Shown here: piece by piece, positions 41,232 through 49,455 of the stretch | How positions within the stretch are numbered: the first letter of the stretch is position 1 | Layout: each line of letters begins with the position of its first letter | Origin: Lachnospiraceae bacterium | Lineage (GTDB): Bacteria; Bacillota; Clostridia; Lachnospirales; Lachnospiraceae | Reading direction: 5' to 3' | Assembly: GCA_017434885.1 (NCBI GenBank) | Contig: JAFSGE010000056.1 | Span: 62,001 to 126,000 of the forward strand | DNA length: 64,000 nt | Translations under genes and position numbers: made by a program | Notes under the pieces: model-generated | Seen by the model: the letters and a program-made list of their open reading frames with translations, nothing else | Told to the model about the DNA's origin: nothing | The model's database searches: none

Positions 41232-41864
41232 TTATTCATCTTTCATATATAAACTAAAATCGCAACAGTCGTCGCCACATCCTAATGTTTTCGTTCTGCC
41301 CCAAATTAATTTGGGGTGCATATTTCCATAACAGATATCATCTGATTTACAAAAAAATTGTGCCAGTTCCGGGCAATTATATTTTTTACAGGTTTCAACA
41401 TAGGGACACACAAGCATATTTGCAGCAAAGCCATTGGCAATTTCCACACGCTCATACTGAAATCCGTTATTGCTTCCAAACATACTGTCTAACATTTTAT
41501 TCATAAGGACAGGCGTTTTTTTGTATAGTCCCGGTATTTTCATAACCACAGGAATTATTTTTGCCATTTTCTCAATTTTAATAAAGCAGCATGCGCCAAA
41601 TCTTTGAAGTGCATGTTCTTTGTTTCCTTCCATCTTCAATAAGGCTTCATAAAAAGCAATCGATGGAAGAATCTGCTTCAAATGCATTTTTACACCATCC
41701 GGCTGATTCTCATTTTCCTTCAAAAGTTCTGCTGTTCTGCTATATACACTTTCAAGCAATTCATCTAAGCCCTGCTTAAGAAATTCTTTTTTTAAAGATG
41801 ACGGCATCGGTTTCTGACGGATAAATTTCTTAGCAAGCTTTTTATAATCTTTTTCTTTTCCCAT
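41232..41864 (-). CDS. L-2-amino-thiazoline-4-carboxylate hydrolase family protein, Cys-rich
   Basis: 210 residues. The C-terminal pattern CPYVETCKKYNCPEL, FFCKSDDICYGN and GCGDDCCDF matches the ATC-hydrolase-like family, most members of which are uncharacterised. Eleven cysteines, mainly in the last 80 residues, suggest metal or cofactor binding. It starts 30 bases after the mntP stop, so it probably shares the Mn2+ riboswitch transcript. True thiazoline hydrolase activity is doubtful without neighbours of that pathway. Confidence 0.75.
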   Translation of the reverse strand: MGKEKDYKKLAKKFIRQKPMPSSLKKEFLKQGLDELLESVYSRTAELLKENENQPDGVKMHLKQILPSIAFYEALLKMEGNKEHALQRFGACCFIKIEKMAKIIPVVMKIPGLYKKTPVLMNKMLDSMFGSNNGFQYERVEIANGFAANMLVCPYVETCKKYNCPELAQFFCKSDDICYGNMHPKLIWGRTKTLGCGDDCCDFSLYMKDE

Positions 41865-41894
41865 AATTTTATATACATCCTTCCATGTTTTCTT

Positions 41895-42479
41895 TTAAAA
41901 CACACCTGTAACAAATATTTCAATTCCGATAAGAATTAAAATCACACCACCAAGTATCGCCGCTTTATTTGCAAACTTTGTTCCAAATTGTTTTCCAATC
42001 ATAAGTCCTGCCATACAAATAACAAAAGTTACAGTTGCAATAATAAGTGCACTGATTAATGCCATGACAAATCCATACTCACAAATAGTAAAGCCTACAG
42101 AAAGTGCATCAATTGATGTTGCAACGCCCTGTATAAGAAGCATTGTAACGCCCACCCCTATTTTCTCAGTCTCTTCCTCTTTGTTTCTGATTCCCTCTAC
42201 TAACATCTTGCCGCCGATAAACAATAACAAAATAAGAGCAATCCACGGAATCAATTTTTCGAAGGTCCGAAAGTGTTGCACAATTGTATGTACGCATATC
42301 CACCCTATCATTGGCATAAGTGCCTGAAAGAAAGCAAACACACCTGCAACGCCGCACATTTTCCCACGTTTCATCCCCGGTTCATTTAACCCATTTGCAA
42401 GGGACACCGAAAAAGCATCCATGGCAAGGCCTACCCCCAGCAGGACGCTGTTGAATAAAAACAATCCGCTAAACTCCAT
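41895..42479 (-). CDS. mntP: Manganese efflux pump MntP
   Basis: 194 residues, six helices in two repeats with the paired acidic motifs GLAMDAFSVSLANG and VATSIDALSVGFTI that define MntP. It exports Mn2+. A yybP-ykoY riboswitch with a terminator lies in its 5' leader, which is the typical control of this gene. TAGGAGG precedes the ATG. Confidence 0.94.
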   Translation of the reverse strand: MEFSGLFLFNSVLLGVGLAMDAFSVSLANGLNEPGMKRGKMCGVAGVFAFFQALMPMIGWICVHTIVQHFRTFEKLIPWIALILLLFIGGKMLVEGIRNKEEETEKIGVGVTMLLIQGVATSIDALSVGFTICEYGFVMALISALIIATVTFVICMAGLMIGKQFGTKFANKAAILGGVILILIGIEIFVTGVF

Positions 42480-42540
42480 CTTTTGTTTTCCTCCTAAAAC
42501 TACTTTTCAATGTAATCCTAAATCCTTATACAATTAAAAA

Positions 42541-42567
42541 CCGGATACAGCTGCATGCTATATCCGG
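42541..42567 (-). terminator. Riboswitch expression-platform terminator of mntP
   Basis: CCGGATATAGC and GCTGTATCCGG pair over 11 bp with one G-U, 5-base loop, then TTTTT (42536-42540) on the minus strand, 62 bases before the mntP start. Confidence 0.8.
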
Positions 42568-42613
42568 GCATCATTTTTCATATATAGACTCCATGCATAG
42601 CTTTACAGTTATA

Positions 42614-42696
42614 CATGAGTCTCGCAATTTAAAACAAGCCAGACCAAAAGGTCAGTATGTTGACTTGCTACGCTATGCGCTCGCTACTCCCTCATG
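42614..42696 (-). ncRNA. Manganese (yybP-ykoY) riboswitch aptamer
   Basis: P1 pairs CATGAG (42691-42696) with CTCATG (42614-42619). Inside are the class hallmarks: GGGAGTAG at the 5' side, GTCAACATACTG in the middle, GGTCTGGCTTG, and GCGAGAC at the 3' side, in the right order and spacing. It sits between a good promoter and a terminator in front of mntP. In this class Mn2+ binding turns the gene on. The linker AGCTATGCATGG can pair with part of the terminator arm as antiterminator (inference). Confidence 0.88.
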
Positions 42697-42714
42697 GGCT
42701 TTAATTATTGATAA

Positions 42715-42743
42715 ATAATATCAGTTTTGGAAGATATTGTCAA
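42715..42743 (-). promoter_or_regulatory. Promoter of the mntP riboswitch transcript
   Basis: Minus strand TTGACA (42738-42743), 17-base spacer, TATTAT (42715-42720), 18 bases before P1. The 42480-42783 gap is thus fully explained by leader, riboswitch and promoter. Confidence 0.8.
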
Positions 42744-42783
42744 GCAAATCAGTTTATTGATTGTCTGCTTGCTATCTACCCGT

Positions 42784-44634
42784 TTAATCGTCCAACCAGT
42801 AATCCTCATCATTCTCTGAAATATCATCCTTTTTTAATCTACCCACATTTCTGTTTTCTATATCGGTGTTCCGCATCTTTTTCTGCTCCTTATATTTTTT
42901 CTTTGAGAGTGTATCTGTCTTCTTTTTTGTATTTTTCTTCTTTATCTCACGCTTTTTGTATGTCGGCTCTTCATCCCGCCATTCTTCCTGTGTTTGTTCT
43001 TTCAGAATATGGAATTTCTTCGCAATCCGAAGAAGCAGCGTTCCCTTTGGCATGCTGCGAAGTTCCTCTTCCGTCACGGTTCCCATGCGAATCACCAGTA
43101 CAAAGTAAACCACCACCGCAATGCAAACCGAAACTGCAAGTGCCAATATATTTATCCTGGTAAGCAGATATAATCCCTGATAAATACCGAATGCCACTGC
43201 ACCCATTACAATTGCAGACAATAAAGGCTTTATAAATGTCTTTCCGATTTCCTGTTTATATTGCACACTTCGTCTGATCGCAATTGCATTTAAAATACAC
43301 ACCAGTAAGGAATAGCATACCATTGCAACAATATAATAATACGGCGTATAAGTCTGGTCCAAAAATTTAAGCATTGCAATCAATGCCCCTGTCTGCGCTG
43401 CCAGTGCAATCGCAGCATTGATAACCGGGCTGTTTAACTTACCCACAGACTGAAGTACTGCATTTGATAAAGTAGACATAGCATAAAAAATCACACTTAC
43501 CGCCAGTACCGACAAGAGTGCCGACGCCAAATCAATCGACTCCTTCTGCGGATAAAGCACCCACATAACAGGCTTTGCAAGTACACCGATTCCCACCGCA
43601 GCGGGAATGGAAATCAGCATGGTTACCTTCATGGCCTTTGCCACTTTACTTCTGACCCCTTTTAAGTCTTTCCGTGCAAAATCACCGGAAATACCGGGAA
43701 TCATAGCTGTTGCCATGGCTGATGCAAGGGCAATGGGAATATTGGAAATCTTAACTGCTTTTCCCACAACTCCCATCTGAGACGCAACAAGCGTATCGGC
43801 AAGTCCCCTTTCACCAATCATAATATTCTGATAAATAGTCTGATTGATAAAAGTATTCGCATTGTAAATAAAAGTACTTAAAATAAACGGTGTCACCACC
43901 ATAAAAATCATTTTCAGAATTTCTGCATAAGAATCATCAAAGGGCGTTTTGTCACGCTCTACTCTCCGCATAATCGTTTTGCGGTTTAATGCATAAATTC
44001 CAAGCATAAAAAGAAGTGCCGTAATAACGCCTACTCCGGTACCGATAGCACCACCTGCCGCACCGTATGAGAGCATCTCACTCTCCGGTTTATCACTTGT
44101 CGCCTTAATCAGCAGATACGCCATCAAAATGCTGAACGCCGCATTTAAAATCTGTTCTGCTATCTGGGAAACGGAAGTCTGCACCATAGATTTATGCGCC
44201 TGAAAATATCCCCGCAGAACACCAAGAATTCCGCTAAAGAAAATGGTCGGTGCCAATACTTTAAGCGGTAGCATGGCATACTCTATCTGCACAAGAAAAC
44301 CGGTTCCGAAAAATACAAATAAGCTGGCAATACCACCTACTACCAGCACATACACAAGCGCACATTTAAAAATACGATGCGCATTTCTATATTCTTTTAC
44401 GGCAAGCTTCTGGGCAATCACTTTTGATATCGCAGAGGGAATGCTGTAGGAGGATATCAACAATACTATGGTATACGCATTGTATGCCATATTGTAATAT
44501 CCGATTCCCTCATCTCCCAGAATGGCTGCCATCGGACTGTTGTATAAAAGTCCGATAATGCGGACGATGATTCCGGCTACCGCCAGAATCCCCGCCTGCA
44601 TAATCATTCCATCATTTTTTTTGTTACTCGGCAT
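42784..44634 (-). CDS. SpoVB/MurJ-like polysaccharide or lipid-linked flippase with basic tail
   Basis: 616 residues. About 14 membrane helices up to ~540 of the MOP (MATE/MurJ/Wzx) superfamily: GILAVAGIIVRIIGLLYNSP, PSAISKVIAQ and YFQAHKSMVQTSVSQIAEQ are typical of the SpoVB group. It probably moves lipid-linked cell-wall or polysaccharide precursors across the membrane. The last ~75 residues are cytosolic, very rich in Lys/Arg (KKKNTKKKTDTL, KKKYKEQKK) and end acidic (DEDYWLDD), an extension not needed for transport. The ribosome site lies in the 21-base gap after glgA. Confidence 0.87.
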   Translation of the reverse strand: MPSNKKNDGMIMQAGILAVAGIIVRIIGLLYNSPMAAILGDEGIGYYNMAYNAYTIVLLISSYSIPSAISKVIAQKLAVKEYRNAHRIFKCALVYVLVVGGIASLFVFFGTGFLVQIEYAMLPLKVLAPTIFFSGILGVLRGYFQAHKSMVQTSVSQIAEQILNAAFSILMAYLLIKATSDKPESEMLSYGAAGGAIGTGVGVITALLFMLGIYALNRKTIMRRVERDKTPFDDSYAEILKMIFMVVTPFILSTFIYNANTFINQTIYQNIMIGERGLADTLVASQMGVVGKAVKISNIPIALASAMATAMIPGISGDFARKDLKGVRSKVAKAMKVTMLISIPAAVGIGVLAKPVMWVLYPQKESIDLASALLSVLAVSVIFYAMSTLSNAVLQSVGKLNSPVINAAIALAAQTGALIAMLKFLDQTYTPYYYIVAMVCYSLLVCILNAIAIRRSVQYKQEIGKTFIKPLLSAIVMGAVAFGIYQGLYLLTRINILALAVSVCIAVVVYFVLVIRMGTVTEEELRSMPKGTLLLRIAKKFHILKEQTQEEWRDEEPTYKKREIKKKNTKKKTDTLSKKKYKEQKKMRNTDIENRNVGRLKKDDISENDEDYWLDD

Positions 44635-44655
44635 AGCCCTTGTGCTCCAAAATTA

Positions 44656-46104
44656 TTAACCAATCAACCAATCATACATCTCCTGGTATTTCTTTGCGGA
44701 AGCATTCCATGAGAAATCTGCCGCCATCGCACGGTCAACAATTTTATTCCATTCTCTCTTCTTTTCGTAATAAATCTTTTCTGCGTAATAAATGGTACCC
44801 AGCATTTCATGAGCATTGTAATTGGTAAAGGAGAAACCTGTACCGGTGCTTTCATACTCATTGTAAGGCTCTACAGTATCCTTAAGTCCGCCTGTCTCTC
44901 TGACAATCGGAACGGTTCCGTAGCGTAAACTCATCAGCTGGCTGAGTCCGCAAGGTTCAAACAATGAAGGCATCAGGAATGCATCACATGCTGCATAAAT
45001 CTTGTGTGACAATGCCTCTGAATAGTATATGTTTGCAGATACCTTGTTATTATATTTCCAGTCAAAGTGACGGAACATATTCTCGTACTGTGCCTCACCG
45101 GTTCCCAGTACAACAATCTGCACGTTGCTCTGGCAAAGCTCATCCATAATGTAAGCAATCAAGTCAAAGCCCTTCTGATCGGTAAGTCTGGATACAATAC
45201 CTATCATGAACTTCTTGTCATCCTGCTCAAGTCCAAGCTCTGCCTGCAGGGCACGTTTGTTTTTAATCTTTTCCTTACGGAAATTCATCGCATTGTAATT
45301 ATGTTCAATATAAGGGTCTGTTTCGGGATTGAAGTCATCCACGTCAATACCGTTTACAATGCCTCTAAGGTCATTGCTTCTGGCTCTCATCAGTCCGTCC
45401 AGATTTTCGCCATAGAAAGCTGTCTTGATTTCCTCTGCGTATGTGTCACTTACTGTGGTAATGGCATCCGCAAACACAAGACCGCCTTTTAACAAATTGG
45501 CATCCTTGTATGCTTCCAACTTGTCAGGTGTAAAATAATAATCCGGAAGCCCCGTAATATCCTGCACATCCTTTACGTTCCATTTTCCCTGGAACTTCAA
45601 ATTGTGAATTGTCATAATGGATTTAATGCCGCGATAAAATTCATTCCCCTGGAATCTCTCCTTGAGATATACGGGAATCAAACCTGTCTGCCAGTCATGG
45701 CAATGAATAATATCAGGTCTGAAGTCAATTACCGGCAAAATAGACAATGCCGCTTTGGAGAAGAATGCATACTTCTCAATCTCAAACAACGCATTATCAC
45801 TGTAGGGTTTAAAACCGTTAAAGAACATTTCATTGTCGATAAAATAATATTTCACGCCATCTACTTCTGCGTACATAATACCGACATACTCATTTTTCCA
45901 ATGAAAATCCATATAAAAATGGTTTACATAAGAAAGCTTATCCTTCATTTCCTGCTTCATACAGGTATACTTGGGAAGAATGACTCTTACGTCAAAGTAT
46001 TCTTTGTCGATACACTTCGGAAGTGAACCCACAACGTCTGCCAAGCCCCCTGTTTTGATAAATGGTACTCCCTCTGATGCGACAAAAAGTATCTTCTTCA
46101 TCAC
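44656..46104 (-). CDS. glgA: Glycogen synthase (ADP-glucose type)
   Basis: 482 residues. The ADP-glucose-binding KTGGLADVVGSLPK lies near the N-terminus, with ITTVSDTYAEEI, GIVSRLTDQKGFDLI and PSLFEPCGLSQLMSLRYGT of the GT5 C-terminal domain. It extends alpha-1,4-glucan chains. No other glycogen gene is in the window. Glycogen use before sporulation fits the lifestyle. Confidence 0.95.
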   Translation of the reverse strand: MMKKILFVASEGVPFIKTGGLADVVGSLPKCIDKEYFDVRVILPKYTCMKQEMKDKLSYVNHFYMDFHWKNEYVGIMYAEVDGVKYYFIDNEMFFNGFKPYSDNALFEIEKYAFFSKAALSILPVIDFRPDIIHCHDWQTGLIPVYLKERFQGNEFYRGIKSIMTIHNLKFQGKWNVKDVQDITGLPDYYFTPDKLEAYKDANLLKGGLVFADAITTVSDTYAEEIKTAFYGENLDGLMRARSNDLRGIVNGIDVDDFNPETDPYIEHNYNAMNFRKEKIKNKRALQAELGLEQDDKKFMIGIVSRLTDQKGFDLIAYIMDELCQSNVQIVVLGTGEAQYENMFRHFDWKYNNKVSANIYYSEALSHKIYAACDAFLMPSLFEPCGLSQLMSLRYGTVPIVRETGGLKDTVEPYNEYESTGTGFSFTNYNAHEMLGTIYYAEKIYYEKKREWNKIVDRAMAADFSWNASAKKYQEMYDWLIG

Positions 46105-46223
46105 AAATCCTCCAAAACATTATAATCATAACATATTATCATTATACACCAACCAACTTGTCAATAAAAGAGAGAATTTGAGTTTTTTTGTCACCTGCGC
46201 CGAAATACCGGTTCCATTTTCCA

Positions 46224-46745
46224 TTACAGTCTGTATTGTAATCTGATTTTGTCCGCAATCAGCGCAATAAACTCTGAATTGGTAGGCTTTCCCTTCCCGG
46301 TATTAATGGTGTAACCGAACAAACTGTCAAGTGTTTCCATCCTTCCCCGGTTCCATGCTACTTCAATGGCATGACGAATCGCTCTTTCCACCCGGCTTGA
46401 TGTAGTCTGATATTTCTGCGCAATGGTGGGATAAAGTATCTTGGTGATGGAACCTAACATATCCGCATCATTTACCGACATCATAATTGCCTCTCTCAAA
46501 TACTGATATCCTTTTATATGCGCAGGGACTCCGATTTCATGAATCATATCTGTGACATCCTTTTCAAGGTCATAGGTAATTTTGCTTTCCGTTGCCTTTA
46601 TCTCTTTTCCCTCTTTCTCTATCATCTTACTTCCCGAAGGCACCGTAATCATGATTTGAAATTCTCTGTTCATTTGTAGCAGGTTATCCAGAATTTTTTG
46701 GACCTTTTCCGTATCTTTTGCTGTCGTTAAATTGAGCTGTTCCAT
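46224..46745 (-). CDS. Spo0A C-terminal DNA-binding domain protein lacking a receiver
   Basis: 173 residues from the ATG at 46745 (GGAGG 9 bases upstream). Residues about 62-173 match the Spo0A effector domain: [53 protein letters not shown] and [18 protein letters not shown]. The first ~60 residues replace the receiver and hold no phospho-acceptor pattern. Spo0A controls entry to sporulation and binds 0A boxes. A constitutive or competing regulator is possible (inference). It is not a truncated frame: upstream sequence has no receiver coding. Confidence 0.88.
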   Translation of the reverse strand: MEQLNLTTAKDTEKVQKILDNLLQMNREFQIMITVPSGSKMIEKEGKEIKATESKITYDLEKDVTDMIHEIGVPAHIKGYQYLREAIMMSVNDADMLGSITKILYPTIAQKYQTTSSRVERAIRHAIEVAWNRGRMETLDSLFGYTINTGKGKPTNSEFIALIADKIRLQYRL

Positions 46746-46842
46746 CAAAAAGTTCCTCCATTTTTTCACAAATATTGCTATGAATTTATTATAAGAAACA
46801 TGATACGCCCATTCAACCGTCATTCATCGCGACCGGATACGC

Positions 46843-47934
46843 TTAATCTCTATATTCTGCGGAAATCCGCATTTTTCCGTCCTTTCCTTCCGCTCTTGTG
46901 TAACTTCCTGTCACAAAAGGCATTGCCGGCGGAAGATGTCCCAAATCCACATCCATGAACACGGGGACCTGATACTTTGACGCACACGCAAGCACCGCTT
47001 CATACTTATCAAGACCCATCATCTCATCTCCCTGCAGAGGACGACCGATAATAAAACCTTTTACATACTTAAACCAGCCTGCCTGATCCATCTGCCACAT
47101 TGCCCGGCGAATGGAAAAAACATTCAAATCACAGGCCTCCAAAAACCACAAAATACCATCCTCTTTGTATTTTTCGGCAAACTCCGTCACTTTGTCAAAC
47201 CTCGTTCCGGTCAGATTTACCAGACAATCCATACATCCGCCAAGAAGTCTTCCTTCTGCATTTGCGCTTAAAGCCTCCTGCATACCAAAAGTATCCGTAA
47301 ATGCTTTTTCTGCCTCATTCTGCGCAGCTTTTGTTTTCTGCGGTGTGAATATTTTCACCTCTGTTTTTTCTGTACAATTATAAGGAAGTAACGGGTGCTC
47401 CGCGTCTTTTACTCCTTCTTTTTCCCACATGTCATAACTTGTAAACTCCTGCTTTTCTCCGCAAAGAAGATCAAATGTATCGGCAATGGCAGGATGCCAC
47501 GGTTCCATACCAAAGGCTGCTGCACAAGGTCCGTATACCGACGCCACGTCACAAAGAGTTGCAAGCAGAAATGTCATGTTGGTATTGTCTGAATATCCCA
47601 GATACCACTTTGGCGCTGCTTCCTTTATTTTTTCAAAGTCTACGTGACATAAGATTTCACACATCAGTTCACCGCCGCCGCAGGAAATCAAAATATCATT
47701 TTGGGTACTGCAATAATACTCTGTCAGCTCCTCTCCGCAAGCCTTCGGAGTATTACTGATACCAATTCCTTTTCCCTCATAACAATTAGGTCCAAGGTCA
47801 GTCCCATACCCCATCTCTTTCCATTTTTTCTGTGCATTTAAAAATGCACTTTTATAAGGTTCTATATTACATCCAAAGGACGGTGCCACAAAGCCAATAG
47901 TTCCGCCCGGTTTCAAAAATTCCGGATATCTCAT
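46843..47934 (-). CDS. LD-carboxypeptidase / MccF-like S66 family peptidase
   Basis: 363 residues. GTIGFVAPSFGC starts the fold, LISCGGGELMCEIL, and WYLGYSDNTNMTFLL holds the nucleophile serine in a GxSD elbow; FLEACDLN and LGHLPPAMPFVTG carry the probable Glu and His. S66 peptidases trim the terminal D-alanine of wall tetrapeptides or cleave acyl-phosphoramidate antibiotics (MccF). Immunity to a microcin-like toxin cannot be excluded, but the generic wall-recycling role is more likely. Confidence 0.88.
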   Translation of the reverse strand: MRYPEFLKPGGTIGFVAPSFGCNIEPYKSAFLNAQKKWKEMGYGTDLGPNCYEGKGIGISNTPKACGEELTEYYCSTQNDILISCGGGELMCEILCHVDFEKIKEAAPKWYLGYSDNTNMTFLLATLCDVASVYGPCAAAFGMEPWHPAIADTFDLLCGEKQEFTSYDMWEKEGVKDAEHPLLPYNCTEKTEVKIFTPQKTKAAQNEAEKAFTDTFGMQEALSANAEGRLLGGCMDCLVNLTGTRFDKVTEFAEKYKEDGILWFLEACDLNVFSIRRAMWQMDQAGWFKYVKGFIIGRPLQGDEMMGLDKYEAVLACASKYQVPVFMDVDLGHLPPAMPFVTGSYTRAEGKDGKMRISAEYRD

Positions 47935-48144
47935 ATACTATCACTCTCCTGTTCTTTGTACTTTTATGATGCCGGAACTAACAGCATCACTTCTGATATT
48001 ACATTATAGCATACAACTCCCGTTCTATGATATGCCTTTATCATAAACTCTCTGTTACTTATAAATTTACGGTTGATGAGAGCATCACAAAACTATATAA
48101 TGTATATATATAAATCAATACTACAATATACTTATGAGGGAACT

Positions 48145-49392
48145 ATGAAAAACAACAGAAAAGACGGAATTTTGCGCTTTGATTTCGAAAAGAAGCCTAT
48201 CAAGCCTTGCTTTATAATGAATCTTGCCAAGTGGATTATCAGCTGGCCGGATTTAAAAAAACGTAACTTTAAACTGACTAAAATCAACATGGATGGCGTT
48301 CAGTCCCCCTATCTTCTTTTGGTGACCCACTCCTCCATGGTAGATTTTAATATCATGCTGAAAGCCACGCATCCCGCCCCTGTTAATAACGTAATGACTT
48401 TGGAAGGTTTTAACACCTATACGGAGCCTCTAATGCGTTCTTTGGGTGTCCTTGGCACCCGCAAATTTATCAGTGACCTTCACCTGATTAAAAATATCAA
48501 ATATTGTATTTCCAAGCTGGGTACCATTTTTGTTCTTTTCCCTGAGGCAAGATATTCTTTGGACGGCTGCACCTCTTATCTTCCTGATTCTACAGGAAAG
48601 CTGGTACGTATGCTGAAGGTACCTGTTGTGGTACTCCGTATTCACGGTAATTTTGTGACCTGTCCGCAGTGGAACAAAAAGAACAAGAAAACCTACGTGG
48701 AAGCTGAAATGGAACAAATTCTGACTCCTGAGCAGATTAAGTCCATGAGTACCGATGACATCAACAACCTGATTAAAGAAAAATTCAGATATGACGATTA
48801 CCGCTGGCAATATGAAAACAAATTAGCCATCACTCATCCGGGACGTGCCGACGGACTTCATGCCCTGCTTTATAAATGTCCTGCCTGCGGTCATGAACAC
48901 GAAACAGATTCTAAAGGAACACTTCTTTGGTGTAATCACTGCGGCAAAAAGTGGGAAATGGATGAATACGGAAGAATGCATGCATTAGAAGGAGAAACCG
49001 AATTTTCTCACATTCCCGACTGGAGCAACTGGGAGCGTGAATGTGTCCGTAAAGAAATTGAAGACGGCTCCTATTATTTTGAAGATGATGTAAGAGTGGA
49101 AACTCTTCCTTCCTCTCTTCGCTTTTATAAACAGGGTATGGGAAAGCTGATTCAGACTCCTACCGAAACCCGTGTGGAGTGTACCTGCTACGGAAAGCCC
49201 TTTACTTTGGTGCGCAGTGCCAAGGATTTGGAAAGCATGCATATCGAATATGATTATTTAAAGCGCGGGGACTGTGTGGATATTTCGATTCCGGATGACA
49301 GTTTTTGGTGTTATTTGAGTAAAAGAGATGCCATTACCAAAATCTCCTTTGCAACGGAAGAAATGCACAAATTTGCAACTGGAAAACAATAA
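48145..49392 (+). CDS. PlsC-like acyltransferase with C-terminal zinc ribbon
   Basis: 415 residues from the ATG at 48145 (GAGGG 5 bases upstream); a longer frame to 48073 has no ribosome site. The acyltransferase block is at 55-190: HSSMVD (H62, D67; HX4D motif) and FPEARYSLDG (motif with invariant Glu). Then CPACGHEHE and WCNHCGKKW form a four-cysteine zinc ribbon at about 240-265, followed by 150 residues of unknown fold. Fused PlsC-zinc ribbon proteins are rare in the best-known lipids pathways; the acyl acceptor is unknown. Confidence 0.83.
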   Translation: MKNNRKDGILRFDFEKKPIKPCFIMNLAKWIISWPDLKKRNFKLTKINMDGVQSPYLLLVTHSSMVDFNIMLKATHPAPVNNVMTLEGFNTYTEPLMRSLGVLGTRKFISDLHLIKNIKYCISKLGTIFVLFPEARYSLDGCTSYLPDSTGKLVRMLKVPVVVLRIHGNFVTCPQWNKKNKKTYVEAEMEQILTPEQIKSMSTDDINNLIKEKFRYDDYRWQYENKLAITHPGRADGLHALLYKCPACGHEHETDSKGTLLWCNHCGKKWEMDEYGRMHALEGETEFSHIPDWSNWERECVRKEIEDGSYYFEDDVRVETLPSSLRFYKQGMGKLIQTPTETRVECTCYGKPFTLVRSAKDLESMHIEYDYLKRGDCVDISIPDDSFWCYLSKRDAITKISFATEEMHKFATGKQ

Positions 49393-49409
49393 CCGTTCTC
49401 TTTGTCAAA

Positions 49410-49437
49410 AAGAGGTTTGCCCAAAAGCAAACCTCTT
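49410..49437. terminator. Bidirectional terminator between the PlsC-like gene and glnA
   Basis: AAGAGGTTTGC with GCAAACCTCTT, 11-bp perfect stem, 6-base loop, T-rich on both sides. Serves the convergent genes. Confidence 0.85.
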
Positions 49438-49455
49438 CTTCATTTTAAATTAATT

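Noticed and set aside
46105..46223. Possible riboswitch before glgA
   Set aside because: AT-rich with no conserved stem or known aptamer motif.
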